Shown: piece by piece, positions 35,254-45,864 of the stretch | How the letters are laid out: the number at the start of each line of letters is the position of its first letter | How positions within the stretch are numbered: position 1 is the stretch's first letter | Assembly: GCF_002890915.1 (NCBI RefSeq) | Contig: NZ_POUT01000002.1 | Span: 186,001-250,000, forward strand | Reading direction: 5' to 3' | Length of the DNA stretch: 64,000 bases | Origin: Stutzerimonas stutzeri | GTDB lineage: Bacteria > Pseudomonadota > Gammaproteobacteria > Pseudomonadales > Pseudomonadaceae | Notes under the pieces: model-generated | What the model saw: the letters and a program-made list of their open reading frames with translations, nothing else | Told to the model about the DNA's origin: nothing | The model's database searches: none | Translations under genes and position numbers: made by a program

Positions 35254-36180
35254 TTAGAACCAGAAACGGATGCCCGCCAGTAGACGTGTTTCGCTGATGT
35301 CTTCGTCATTGGCGCGCAGGATGTCGGCAGTATTGCCGTAGGCGCGGTTCCAGCTCAGGCCGACGTAGGGGGCGAACTGTCGGGTGATTTCGTAGCGCAG
35401 GCGCAGGCCGACGCTGGCCTCGCTGAGGCCGGCCCCCACGCCGCGGGCTTCGTCGTTGCGCCCATGCAGGTTGAGCTCGGCGGTCGGCTGCAGCACCCAG
35501 CGCCGGGTCAGCAGGATGTCGTAGTCGGCCTCCAGGCGCAGCGCGCTCTGGCCGCCTTCGCCGAGGAAGGCGGTGGCCTCGGTTTCCAGGCCGTACACCG
35601 GCATGCCCTGCACGCCGAACGCGGCCCAGGTCTGCGCCGAGCCGGGCTTGAAGTCCTGGCGCACGCCGGCGACGGTTTCCCACCAGGGGCCGATGGCGTG
35701 GCTCCAGAGTAGTTGCAGTTCGGCCTCTTCGGTATGGCCGTCGGTGCGCTCGCCTTCGGAGCGGAAGGCCAGGCGGTCGACGTCGCCACCGAGCCAGCCG
35801 GAAATGTCCCAGGCCAGCGCACTGCCGTCGTCGGCGTCCTGCCATTCCAACTGGTCGGCGAGGAAGAGGAAGTGGCTGCCGCCCTGGTGCATCCGGTGCG
35901 GCGGCAGGGCGGGGAAGGCAGCGGCACGGTCTGCCTCGGTGAGGGTGGGGATCGGCGAACGCGGTTCCTGGCCCGGTGGGATGCCGGTGGCCGGCGGATG
36001 CGCCATCGAGCCGTGATCCATGTCGCCATGGCCCATCTGGCCATGCTCCATCTGCGGGGAAGGTGCCTGCTCGTGCGCCGACGGCATGGCATGGCCGGAG
36101 TGGTCCATGAGCTGCTGTGCCTGGCTCGCCGTGGCGGCCAGGCCGAGGGCAAGGGCGACGGGCAGCGTCTTAGTGATCAT
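35254..36180 (-). CDS. copB: Copper resistance protein CopB
   Basis: A 308-aa outer-membrane protein. It has a signal peptide ([20 protein letters not shown]), then a Met/His-rich copper-binding stretch ([32 protein letters not shown]), and a 200-residue beta-barrel ending in GIRFWF. The [11 protein letters not shown] and [14 protein letters not shown] blocks are CopB signatures. It acts with periplasmic CopA to sequester or move copper. It overlaps the preceding Met/His-rich gene by 11 bp. Confidence 0.93.
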   Translation of the reverse strand: MITKTLPVALALGLAATASQAQQLMDHSGHAMPSAHEQAPSPQMEHGQMGHGDMDHGSMAHPPATGIPPGQEPRSPIPTLTEADRAAAFPALPPHRMHQGGSHFLFLADQLEWQDADDGSALAWDISGWLGGDVDRLAFRSEGERTDGHTEEAELQLLWSHAIGPWWETVAGVRQDFKPGSAQTWAAFGVQGMPVYGLETEATAFLGEGGQSALRLEADYDILLTRRWVLQPTAELNLHGRNDEARGVGAGLSEASVGLRLRYEITRQFAPYVGLSWNRAYGNTADILRANDEDISETRLLAGIRFWF

Positions 36181-36487
36181 GCGGCTTGCCCTGGCCGGCG
36201 TCCTTGTTCATGCCGTTGCCCATGCCGCCCTGGCCCATGTTGCTGTGGTCCATCATCTGCCCCTTGCCCATGTGCTCATCGTGCATCTGCATCATCTTGT
36301 CGTGATCCATGCCTTGCATCATGCCGCCCTGGCCGGGCTTGGGCAGGGTGGCCTGTGGCGCCGCCTGTTCGGCCGGGGCGTTCTGCGGATGGTGGCCGTC
36401 GTGTTCGCTCTGCGCATAGGCGGTGCCGAGGTTGAGGGTGGCGGTCAGGCCGAAGGCGAGCAGGGCATTGTGTTTGCGAGTGTTCAT
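36170..36487 (-). CDS. Met/His-rich periplasmic copper-binding protein
   Basis: A 105-aa protein with signal peptide ([20 protein letters not shown], cleavage near AYA-QS). The mature part is built from Met, His, Gly, Asp and Gln ([35 protein letters not shown]), with no cysteine. Such sequences bind Cu(I) through Met and Cu(II) through His. It lies between copA and copB and overlaps copB by 11 bp, so it is part of the copper operon. I do not recognise a named family. Confidence 0.85.
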   Translation of the reverse strand: MNTRKHNALLAFGLTATLNLGTAYAQSEHDGHHPQNAPAEQAAPQATLPKPGQGGMMQGMDHDKMMQMHDEHMGKGQMMDHSNMGQGGMGNGMNKDAGQGKPHDH

Positions 36488-36498
36488 GTGCTTCTCCG

Positions 36499-38256
36499 TC
36501 ATTCTTCTACGCGGACTTCGCGGAACATCCCGAGGTCCATGTGCATCAGCAGGTGGCAGTGGTAGGCCCAGCGGCCGAGGGCATCGGCGGTGACGCGGTA
36601 GCTGCGCCTGGCGCCGGGCGGCATGTCGATGGTGTGCTTGCGCAGCTTGAAATTGCCGTGCTCGTCTTCCAGGTCGCTCCACATCCCGTGCAGGTGGATG
36701 GGGTGGTGCATCATGGTGTCGTTGACCAGCACGAGGCGTACCCGCTCGCCGTACTTCAGGCGGATCGGCTCGGCGTCGGCGAAGGGGATGCCGTCGAACG
36801 ACCAGGCGAAGCGCTCCATGTGCCCGGTCAGGTGCAGTTCGAGGGTGCGGCTCGGCTCGCGGCCGTCCGGATCGGCGAAGGCGCTGCGCAGGTCGGCGTA
36901 GGTCAGCACGCGGCGACCATTGTCGCGCAGGCCGATGCCGGGGTCGTCCAGCTTCGCCACCGGCATCATGGTCTGCATGTCCACCAGCGGATTGCCCTGC
37001 TCGCTGGCCGGATGCGCCTGCATTGCCGGGCTGCCGGTGGTGCCATGGGGCATGGCGGCGTGATCCATCTGTCCATGATCCATGGCGGCATGCCCCGGCC
37101 CGGCCGGTGCAGGGGCGCCATGGCCGGCATGATCGCCGTGGCCCATGTCCGCCATGCTCAGTTCCGGCCGCGGGTCCGGCCCGGGCACCGGCGCCTGCAG
37201 GCCTGCACGGCGGGCCAGGGTGCCACGCGCGTAGCCGCTGCGGTCCATGGCCTGGGCGAACAGGGTGTAGGCGTCCTGGCTGGCGTCGGGCTCGACGATC
37301 ACGTCATAGGTTTCCGCCACCGCCAGGCGAATCTCGTCCACTGTTACCGGCTCGATGTGCTGGCCGTCGGCGGCGACCACGGTGAGCTTGAGCCCGGGAA
37401 TGCGGAAATCGAAGTAGCTCATCGCCGAGCCGTTGATCAGGCGCAGGCGAATGCGCTCGCCCGGCTGGAACAGGCCGGTCCAGTTGCCGTCCGGCGCCTG
37501 GCCGTTGAGCAGGTAGGTGTAGGTGGCGCCGCTGACATCGGCCAGGTCAGTGGGCGACATGTTCATCCTGGCCCAGGCCCAGCGCTCGCCGAAGGCCTCG
37601 CGCCAGCCCTTGTCGGCGACGTCGCCGATGAAGTCGCCGAGGGTGCGGCGGCCCTGGTTGTAGTAGTCCGATCGCTTCTTCAGCTTGGCCAGCACCCGTG
37701 CCGGGCTCTCGTCGGTCCAGTCGGAGAGGAACACCACGTAGTCGCGGTCGTAGGCGAAGGGTTCCGGCTCGAGCGGGTCGATGACCAGCGGGCCGTAGAC
37801 GCCGAGCTGTTCCTGGAAGGCCGAATGGCTGTGGTACCAGTAGGTGCCGCTCTGCTTGACCTTGAAGTGGTACTCGTACATGCCGTCCGGCGCGATGCCG
37901 GCGAAGCTGAAGCCGGGCACGCCGTCCATGTTGGCCGGCAGCAGGATGCCGTGCCAGTGGATGGAAGTGTCCTGCGGCAGGCGGTTGCGCACGCGCAGGG
38001 TCACGCTGTCGCCCTCGCGCCAGCGCAGCAGCGGGCCGGGAATGCTGCCGTTGATGGCCATGGCGGTGCGTCGGCGGCCGCTGAAGTCCACCGTCATCGA
38101 GTCGATGCTCAGGTCGAACCGGGTGCCGCTGAGCACCGTGGGTTGGCCGGGGCTGGTCAGCGCCCAGACGGGCTGGCGCCACAGGCCGAAGCCGGCGAGG
38201 GCGCCGCCAACGGCCAGGCTTTTGACGAAGGTGCGCCGGGAACTGGTGAATTGCAT
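36499..38256 (-). CDS. copA: Multicopper oxidase CopA
   Basis: A 585-aa three-cupredoxin oxidase. Twin-arginine signal SSRRTFVKSLAVGG. Copper ligands: HWHGILLP, YWYHSHSAFQEQ, HPIHLHGMW and YHCHLLMHMDLGMF supply the type 1 and trinuclear sites. Between the domains lies a Met/His-rich insertion (MADMGHGDHAGHGAPA, MDHGQMDHAAMPHG). It is exported folded to the periplasm and binds or oxidises Cu(I). First gene of the operon copA, Met/His protein, copB, cytochrome c; a CopR-type dyad lies 105 bp upstream. Confidence 0.95.
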   Translation of the reverse strand: MQFTSSRRTFVKSLAVGGALAGFGLWRQPVWALTSPGQPTVLSGTRFDLSIDSMTVDFSGRRRTAMAINGSIPGPLLRWREGDSVTLRVRNRLPQDTSIHWHGILLPANMDGVPGFSFAGIAPDGMYEYHFKVKQSGTYWYHSHSAFQEQLGVYGPLVIDPLEPEPFAYDRDYVVFLSDWTDESPARVLAKLKKRSDYYNQGRRTLGDFIGDVADKGWREAFGERWAWARMNMSPTDLADVSGATYTYLLNGQAPDGNWTGLFQPGERIRLRLINGSAMSYFDFRIPGLKLTVVAADGQHIEPVTVDEIRLAVAETYDVIVEPDASQDAYTLFAQAMDRSGYARGTLARRAGLQAPVPGPDPRPELSMADMGHGDHAGHGAPAPAGPGHAAMDHGQMDHAAMPHGTTGSPAMQAHPASEQGNPLVDMQTMMPVAKLDDPGIGLRDNGRRVLTYADLRSAFADPDGREPSRTLELHLTGHMERFAWSFDGIPFADAEPIRLKYGERVRLVLVNDTMMHHPIHLHGMWSDLEDEHGNFKLRKHTIDMPPGARRSYRVTADALGRWAYHCHLLMHMDLGMFREVRVEE

Positions 38257-38361
38257 GCTGGTCCTGTTCGGTCGATCGGGATGTTCGAGCAGTGTTGCCG
38301 CGAGGTGAACGCAGGGAGCAGGACAACCATAGCGTGCCTGCGCTGACAGGAGGCTGAGCGC

Positions 38362-38383
38362 AAGATTACGGTTCGGTCAGCTT
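38362..38383. promoter_or_regulatory. CopR-type dyad upstream of copA
   Basis: AAGATTAC-N6-GTCAGCTT. Same layout and spacer as the better dyad at 45101-45122 (AACATTAC-N6-GTAACGTT), with imperfect right half. Position, about 105 bp from the copA start, fits an activator site. Confidence 0.5.
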
Positions 38384-38485
38384 GCAGGGCGGGCACGCGG
38401 GCAGGTTTGGCACCTCGGAGCGAAGCCTTCGATATCTGCGCTTATACTCAAGTGCAGTGCATGATTCTCACGGAAGGGATTTTCG

Positions 38486-39190
38486 ATGAGTACTGAGCGC
38501 TCTGGGCCGATCCGCGTTCTGGTTGTCGACGGCCATCGTTGCATTCTCTGGGCTCTGGAAAAGCTCATCGGGGATGCGAAGCCTGCCATGGAGGTCGTCG
38601 GTAGCGCGACCAGCCCTGCTGATGCGCTTGCCTTGCTGAACAAGACCGCCCCCGACGTCGTCCTGCTTGGTATCGATCTGGCCATGCAGAGTGGCTTCGA
38701 TGCCATTTCCTGGTTCAGGGCGCAATCGCCGGCAAAGCTGCTGGTGATGACTACGCTGCAGGACAGGTCGGTGCATGGCCAGGCCGTGCTCTGCGGGGCT
38801 TGCGGGGTGCTCGAAATGGCGGAGCCGGCAGAGCTGATCGTCACGGCGATCACCAAGGTGGTCCAGGGGCAGCTCTGGCTGGACCGTGCGACCACCGGGC
38901 GGATTCTGGCCGATTGCCTGTCCCGTGTACCGGCTCGCGTGCCTGACCCTGAGTCGCAGCGGATAACGTCGCTCACCGAGCGCGAACGGGAGATCGTTGC
39001 AGCCCTGTCGAGGTACACGGCGATGTCTGCGGTTCAGGTCGCGCAGAAACTGCATATCAGCGAACACACGCTGCGCAATCATCTGACCTCTATCTACGGC
39101 AAGCTCGGAGTCACCAGCCGGCTGGGGTTGTTCGTCTTTGCCCAGCGCCACGGGCTGGACATGCCTCCAGCCCCGCCGAAGCTTCGATAG
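38486..39190 (+). CDS. LuxR-type response regulator with degenerate receiver
   Basis: A 234-aa NarL/FixJ-style protein. The C-terminal LuxR helix-turn-helix is intact (LTEREREIVAALSRY, then QVAQKLHISEHTLRNHLTSI). The receiver is not: the first acidic pair reads VVDGH (D15-G16), the phospho-acceptor position after VVLL is Gly62, not Asp, and the conserved Lys is lost (GVLEMAEP). It likely works without phosphorylation. GGAAGG lies before ATG 38486. It is 16 bp from, and convergent with, the FapF-like gene, whose locus it may regulate. Confidence 0.85.
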   Translation: MSTERSGPIRVLVVDGHRCILWALEKLIGDAKPAMEVVGSATSPADALALLNKTAPDVVLLGIDLAMQSGFDAISWFRAQSPAKLLVMTTLQDRSVHGQAVLCGACGVLEMAEPAELIVTAITKVVQGQLWLDRATTGRILADCLSRVPARVPDPESQRITSLTEREREIVAALSRYTAMSAVQVAQKLHISEHTLRNHLTSIYGKLGVTSRLGLFVFAQRHGLDMPPAPPKLR

Positions 39191-39206
39191 GAAGGCCCGG
39201 CCTTGC

Positions 39207-40238
39207 TCAGAAGCGGTAGGGCAGGGCCACGGAGAAGCTGTAGTCCGGCGAATCGTCGGTCGCGCCTGCCGACGCGGACAGTTGCAGCGCCAGGTCCCGG
39301 CTGAGCATGAAGGTGGCCCCCAGGTTCAGCGACGCGATGGTCGCCCGGGAAAGCGTACGCTTGCCGGTAGCGCTGGAGTGGATATCGGCCCCTTCGATGA
39401 AGGCTCCTGACAGCGAAGCGTCCAGGCTAATGTCCGGCGTGGCGGCCAAGGATGCGCCCAGGCGATAGGCCCAGCTGTCGCCGGGAGCGATACGTCCGGA
39501 GAAGGGACGCTCCCCGAGCAGGTTGTCGGCCCTGACATGCTTCGAATATGCATGGCTGTACGCCAACCCGCCGTAGAGCGCTACCGGGTCGAGACGCTTG
39601 AGCGCCGAAAGCGAGCCCGCCACGCTGCGGAAGCCATAGCTGATCGGAACCGGTTCGAAGGCATCGTCGCCGTTGTCATGCGAGTAGCTCAGGGCGGCGA
39701 CGAACGAGGGCAGGTGCTGCGTCTCGTTGTTCAGTTTCTTGGCAAGTTCCAGTACCAGGTCGCCTACCCCGCTGTTCGATCCGATCGAGGTATTGCGGTG
39801 CGTATAGGGTATGGAGGCGCTGAACGCCATGCCCCAGGGCAAGCCCGCCTGGCCGCCCAGGCTACCGATGTAGCTGTCGCTACGGTCCCGATAGTTGTCC
39901 GAGCCCGAATGTACCCAGGTGAACCTGGGCGTCACGCGGAAGGCGCCGGATGGCAGCAGGATCAGCCCCCGCGATACCAGCGCCTCCTCGATGGCCGTGG
40001 TGGCCTCCGGGCTGTCCGGCTCGATCACCGGGGCCCTGCTTTCGGGCGCACGCAAGGCCGGTTGCGGCTGCGCCCCGGCGAGCTGGCTTTCGAGGGCGGC
40101 AACCCGCTGGCGCAGCTGCGCGTTGAGGGCCTTCTGCGCCTCGAGCTGCTGGCGCAGTTCATCGGCGGTCTCGGCGCATACTGGCGCCGCTACCGCCATA
40201 GCCAGGGCGATGGTCGACAGGCGAACTGAATGGCTCAT
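39207..40238 (-). CDS. FapF-like outer-membrane transporter
   Basis: A 343-aa protein: signal peptide (IALAMAVAAPVCA), a coiled-coil segment at residues 24-56 (ADELRQQLEAQKALNAQLRQ), a linker, and a beta-barrel with many short strands ending in ALPYRF. This coiled coil plus barrel order is that of FapF, the trimeric secretion pore of the functional-amyloid system. Its start overlaps the C39 peptidase stop (ATGA). The amyloid genes fapABC are absent, so the cargo must differ or lie elsewhere. Confidence 0.75.
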   Translation of the reverse strand: MSHSVRLSTIALAMAVAAPVCAETADELRQQLEAQKALNAQLRQRVAALESQLAGAQPQPALRAPESRAPVIEPDSPEATTAIEEALVSRGLILLPSGAFRVTPRFTWVHSGSDNYRDRSDSYIGSLGGQAGLPWGMAFSASIPYTHRNTSIGSNSGVGDLVLELAKKLNNETQHLPSFVAALSYSHDNGDDAFEPVPISYGFRSVAGSLSALKRLDPVALYGGLAYSHAYSKHVRADNLLGERPFSGRIAPGDSWAYRLGASLAATPDISLDASLSGAFIEGADIHSSATGKRTLSRATIASLNLGATFMLSRDLALQLSASAGATDDSPDYSFSVALPYRF

Positions 40239-40816
40239 GGCGCTGACCTCAACTGGGGGGATACGACAAAAGCCAGGCCTTGCAGCCAGACTTCATTGAA
40301 GCGTGCCAGCGACATGCGGCGATTGCCGAAGGCCGGGTCGGCGAGCAGTACCTCACGCTCGGTAACCGCATTCAGCACGACGTAGTGATTGAAACCACGG
40401 ATCTGGATCGGGACGATCGGCGCGTGGAACAGTTTCAGGTCCTCGAGGGCCAGGTTCCGGTAGGCATCGCCGGCGTAGCCCCGCTGTTCGACGAAGCGCT
40501 TCATGTCCAATAGCGAGAAGCCGCCACGCGCACGCACCTTGGCCGGCTCGGTTCCCTTGAGCATGGTCGCGGCGACGTAGCGCTCGCTCACCGGGTCCTG
40601 GAAGCCGTAGGTCAGCACGGTGGCCAGCGAGGCGGCTGCGCAGCTGGTCTCCCATTGCTGCATGACCACCGCTTTCTCCCGCATTTCCTTGAGCGATTCG
40701 ATGCGCAAGGCGGGGGTGTCCGCGAGGCTGGCGCAGGGAGCAAGTGTCGCGGCGGTGAGGATGGCGATTGCCATCGCCTGGAGCGCCTCGGGCAAGCGGT
40801 CGGGCAACGAACTCAT
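40235..40816 (-). CDS. FapD-like C39 family cysteine peptidase
   Basis: A 193-aa exported peptidase. N-terminal hydrophobic stretch (MAIAILTAATLAPCASLA) as signal peptide, then the C39 catalytic set: Cys59 in QWETSCAAASLATVL, His144 in GFNHYVVL and Asp160 in VLLADPAFG. There are no ABC or membrane domains, so it is a stand-alone periplasmic enzyme like FapD. C39 peptidases cut after double-Gly-type leaders. The start at 40816 is chosen for the signal peptide. It lies upstream of, and overlaps, the FapF-like gene. Confidence 0.82.
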   Translation of the reverse strand: MSSLPDRLPEALQAMAIAILTAATLAPCASLADTPALRIESLKEMREKAVVMQQWETSCAAASLATVLTYGFQDPVSERYVAATMLKGTEPAKVRARGGFSLLDMKRFVEQRGYAGDAYRNLALEDLKLFHAPIVPIQIRGFNHYVVLNAVTEREVLLADPAFGNRRMSLARFNEVWLQGLAFVVSPQLRSAP

Positions 40817-41070
40817 GGCGGCGTCGACTCCCTGTGATCCCTGCCTTTCGATGCCCGGCTCGGGCAAGGCCAGGCACCGGTTACATCCCCTCGAGCTGCC
40901 TGGCGAACGTATCCTTTCCCACGCTGAGGGGTCAGGACGATCGGGGCCAAAGCGTCTGTGTATCAAGCTTAGACCGGGAAACCATGGCCTGCATTGTGCC
41001 AGTATGAATGCCGGCCGGGCCGCTGGCGGACAGGCGCAAGGTCGTCACGATCCATATGCCAGTCGCAACA

Positions 41071-41100
41071 ATGCCGTTCACAGGAACCTGTGAACGGCAT
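41071..41100. repeat. Perfect 30-bp palindrome between secreted-protein and C39 genes
   Basis: ATGCCGTTCACAGG and CCTGTGAACGGCAT flank a 2-nt centre (AA). No T tract follows on either strand. It lies 79 bp after the stop of the small secreted protein and 255 bp before the C39 peptidase start, where it could partly end or protect the upstream mRNA. Confidence 0.85.
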
Positions 41101-41179
41101 GGCCTGAGGTGGAGCATCTGGATGACAAGGCCCTCGCTGCCGCGCCCGTCTCAGCACAGCCGCCAGGGCCCGGGCACGG

Positions 41180-41512
41180 TCAGGGGAAGCTGTTGCCGGG
41201 GCCGTCGATCAGGACGGGGTCTCCTACCATGGTGGTTTGGGCCGGGGTTGCACAGGTCACCGATGCGCCGGGGCACCATACCTGCGTGGTGGTGGCGTAA
41301 GTGCTGGTGCCGTTGCTCGCCTCGCTTGCCGGGTTGTTGGAATAGCCATGGAAATACTCGTAGGTGGTGCTCTCGGACACGAGTGCCCCTGCAACCATCT
41401 GATCCATTTGCGGTTCGGTCAGGCGCATCGGTCCGTCGGCCAGCGCTGCACCTGCACCCAGTAATCCGGCCAGCGCAACTGCGGTGGCCAGGGTTTTCCG
41501 CTTGGTGTCCAT
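41180..41512 (-). CDS. Small Sec-exported protein with leader-like motif
   Basis: A 110-aa protein. Signal peptide MDTKRKTLATAVALAGLLGA with cleavage near ALA-DG (25/26). The mature N-terminus is MRLTEPQMDQMVAGALVSES, resembling double-Gly leaders cut by C39 peptidases, with cut expected after Gly42. The remainder is rich in Ser, Thr, Asn, Tyr and Gly with two cysteines (C80, C87), a composition seen in secreted or aggregating proteins. ATG 41512 is preferred over the Met two codons upstream because AAGGAG then has a 6-bp spacer. Likely substrate of the C39/FapF-like pair; this is inference. Confidence 0.75.
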   Translation of the reverse strand: MDTKRKTLATAVALAGLLGAGAALADGPMRLTEPQMDQMVAGALVSESTTYEYFHGYSNNPASEASNGTSTYATTTQVWCPGASVTCATPAQTTMVGDPVLIDGPGNSFP

Positions 41513-41855
41513 CTTCATCTCCTTGCCAGGTTGCGGAGCATTGCTGCGTTCGTTTCACGCCCCGCCCCGCGGTGGGGTGAAACATGCTGTCCGCCGGATG
41601 GTTGCCCGGCTGCATCGGGCCGTCGGTTGGCTAGTCGACTGATTGCCCGGGTGAATCTAAAGCTAGCGTTGCGCTGCGTTTCGTATATGGGAGCCCTTTC
41701 CTCTTTTCGAGGGGGAGGAAAAGGCCAGCCGGCAGCTCTTCGGGAGGGAGATTTCTCCCATGGCGGGCGACCGGCTCCGGATTAACTGGCGACTCATCAC
41801 GGCGGCGGCCGGGTGGCCAGTCCCTCCGGGCGCCGCCATGTACGCTCGACCGAAC
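41513..41855. other. Intergenic region between the small secreted protein and the DUF411 gene
   Basis: A 343-bp stretch without a supportable gene. It should contain the promoter for the leftward secreted-protein gene. A GTTTCAC/TGAAAC hairpin with GC-rich interior lies at about 41551-41583, close to that gene's start, and a purine-rich inverted repeat (CCTTTCCTC with GAGGAAAAGG) near 41697-41726 could end the leftward DUF411 transcript. Confidence 0.5.
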
Positions 41856-42302
41856 TCAGCGGACCGGCTGGGGGCCCAGGTAGTCGGCCAGCACCTGATC
41901 GCGGCCTTCGACGGTCAGGGCGATCACCTGGTAACGCTGGTGCGGCTGGCCGTAGTTCATGCCTGGCGAGCCGGCCGGCATACCGGGTACGGCGATGCCG
42001 GCGAGGTCGTCACGGGTCTTCAGCTCGCGGATCTGGGCCACCGGCACATGGCCTTCGATGAACTTGCCGTCGATCACCCCGGTATGGCACGAGCCCAGGC
42101 GCGGCACGACACCGAGGCGCTGCTTGACCGCCGGCATGTCGCTTTCGACATGGTCGCGCACTTCGAAACCGTTGGCCTCGAGGTACTTGATCCAGTCCTT
42201 GCAGCAGCCGCAGTTGGCGTCCCGGTGCACGTCGATGACGTCGGCGGCGTGGGCCACGCCGCTCATCAGCAGGGCGGCGACGGCGGTGAGGTAAGGTTTC
42301 AT
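41856..42302 (-). CDS. DUF411 metal-binding protein
   Basis: A 148-aa periplasmic protein: signal peptide MKPYLTAVAALLMSGVAHA, then the DUF411 hallmarks DANCGCCKDWIKYLEANGF (thioredoxin-like CxCC), LGSCHTGVIDGKFIEGHVP and PGMPAGSPGM. The Cys/His set binds soft metals, and the family regularly accompanies copper genes. It follows the CopZ-like gene in the same direction, 25 bp apart, so the pair forms a short operon. Confidence 0.9.
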   Translation of the reverse strand: MKPYLTAVAALLMSGVAHAADVIDVHRDANCGCCKDWIKYLEANGFEVRDHVESDMPAVKQRLGVVPRLGSCHTGVIDGKFIEGHVPVAQIRELKTRDDLAGIAVPGMPAGSPGMNYGQPHQRYQVIALTVEGRDQVLADYLGPQPVR

Positions 42303-42327
42303 GCTGTTCTCCAGGTCGAGGTTTGTT

Positions 42328-42588
42328 TCAGTGGCAGCAGCAGCCAGCGCTGGCGCCGCAAGCGGTTTTCCGGGGAGGCGCATCCGCGACGGCTTCGGCC
42401 GGGTAGCCGGCGGCATCGAGTGCCGCGATCAACGCATCGCGGGTGGCCGTGCCAGCGATGCGGACGAGGCCGGCGGCCAGGTCCACATCCACCGTGGTGA
42501 CGCCGGCCAGCGGCTCGAGTGCCTCGCTGACGTGCCTGGCGCAGGCGCCGCAGCTCATGCCGGAAATCTTCAACGTGCTCGTGTTCAT
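42328..42588 (-). CDS. CopZ-like copper chaperone (HMA domain)
   Basis: An 86-aa protein with one heavy-metal-associated domain: ISGMSCGACARHV provides the CxxC site and the ferredoxin-like fold runs to residue 68. An extra Cys/His tail (CGASAGCCCH) is unusual for CopZ and may bind more metal. It probably carries Cu(I) in the cytoplasm to the P1B-ATPase encoded directly upstream, which has no HMA domain itself. A MerR/CueR-type dyad lies about 50 bp upstream. Confidence 0.88.
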   Translation of the reverse strand: MNTSTLKISGMSCGACARHVSEALEPLAGVTTVDVDLAAGLVRIAGTATRDALIAALDAAGYPAEAVADAPPRKTACGASAGCCCH

Positions 42589-42628
42589 GCTGTTCGTTCT
42601 CCCATGGCCGATACCCTTGCGACCTGGC

Positions 42629-42666
42629 TGAATGCTCAACCTTGACATGGTGTCAATGTCAAGCAT

Positions 42667-42669
<3 letters not shown>
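42629..42669 (-). promoter_or_regulatory. MerR/CueR-type dyad upstream of the copZ-like gene
   Basis: Core CTTGACA-N9-TGTCAAG at 42641-42663, nested in outer arms TGAATGC (42629-42635) and GCATTCA (42663-42669). A TTGACA -35 hexamer lies within the dyad, the geometry of MerR-family promoters such as those of CueR. The right edge coincides with the stop codon of the upstream ATPase gene. No merR-family gene is in the window. Confidence 0.6.
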
Positions 42670-45027
<2,358 letters not shown>

Positions 45028-45100
45028 GACGAGCCTCCGAAGTGGCTGAGGTGATCGCGGCCCCACCATAGCCCCGGCAGCCTTACGCCAGGCTGATCGA

Positions 45101-45122
45101 AACATTACTTTTCTGTAACGTT
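45101..45122. promoter_or_regulatory. CopR/CusR-type dyad between the copper ATPase and copR
   Basis: AACATTAC-N6-GTAACGTT, 7 of 8 bases matching between arms. It lies in the 153-bp spacer between divergent genes, so one regulator dimer site could serve both. A similar dyad lies before the copA oxidase (38362-38383). Confidence 0.7.
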
Positions 45123-45180
45123 CTGGTTGGTTTGCCGCAGAGGCTGTCACACTCGGGCAACTCCGGATGAGGGCGATGCG

Positions 45181-45864
45181 ATGAAACTGCTGGTTGCCGA
45201 AGACGAACCGAAGACCGGGACCTACCTGCAACAGGGGCTCAGCGAGGCGGGCTTCACGGTCGACCGCGTGACCAGCGGCACCGACGCCCTGCAGCATGCA
45301 CTGAGCACGCCGTACGATCTGTTGATCCTCGACGTGATGATGCCGGGGTTGGACGGCTGGGAAGTGCTGCGGCTGGTGCGCGCTTCGGGCAGCGAGGTGC
45401 CGGTGCTGTTCCTCACCGCGCGCGACCGCGTCGAGGATCGGGTCAAGGGGCTGGAACTGGGCGCCGACGATTACCTGGTCAAGCCGTTCGCCTTCTCCGA
45501 ACTGCTGGCGCGGGTGCGCACGCTGTTGCGCCGCGGCAACGCGGCGGCCCTGCAGACGCAGCTGAAGATCGCCGATTTGCAGGTCGATCTGCTCAAGCGC
45601 CGGGCCATGCGTGCCGGGCAGCGCATCGACCTCACCGCCAAGGAATTCGCCCTGCTGGAACTGCTGCTGCGCCGGCGTGGCGAGGTGCTGCCCAAGTCGC
45701 TGATCGCCTCGCAGGTGTGGGACATGAATTTCGACAGCGACACCAACGTCATCGAAGTGGCGATTCGTCGTTTGCGGGCGAAGATCGACGACGGCTTCGA
45801 GCCCAAGCTGATCCACACCGCACGTGGCATGGGCTACATGCTCGATGAGCCGGATGCACCATGA
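45181..45864 (+). CDS. copR: Heavy-metal response regulator CopR
   Basis: A 227-aa OmpR-type regulator. Receiver: AEDEPKTG acidic pair, phospho-Asp in [17 protein letters not shown] and the conserved Lys in [14 protein letters not shown]-terminal winged helix: [20 protein letters not shown], then [20 protein letters not shown], the signature of the CusR/CopR heavy-metal subgroup. Activates copper genes when phosphorylated by its partner kinase, whose gene overlaps by ATGA. Confidence 0.92.
   Translation: MKLLVAEDEPKTGTYLQQGLSEAGFTVDRVTSGTDALQHALSTPYDLLILDVMMPGLDGWEVLRLVRASGSEVPVLFLTARDRVEDRVKGLELGADDYLVKPFAFSELLARVRTLLRRGNAAALQTQLKIADLQVDLLKRRAMRAGQRIDLTAKEFALLELLLRRRGEVLPKSLIASQVWDMNFDSDTNVIEVAIRRLRAKIDDGFEPKLIHTARGMGYMLDEPDAP

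Noticed and set aside
41551..41583. GTTTCAC/TGAAAC hairpin near the small secreted protein start as a riboswitch
   Set aside because: It does not match any riboswitch class I know and lies just upstream of the ribosome site; could be chance in GC-rich DNA.
41856..42588. DUF411 and HMA proteins considered as part of a mercury operon
   Set aside because: No MerT, MerP or MerA features; neighbours are a copper ATPase and cop genes, and the chaperone has a CopZ-type GMSCGAC site.
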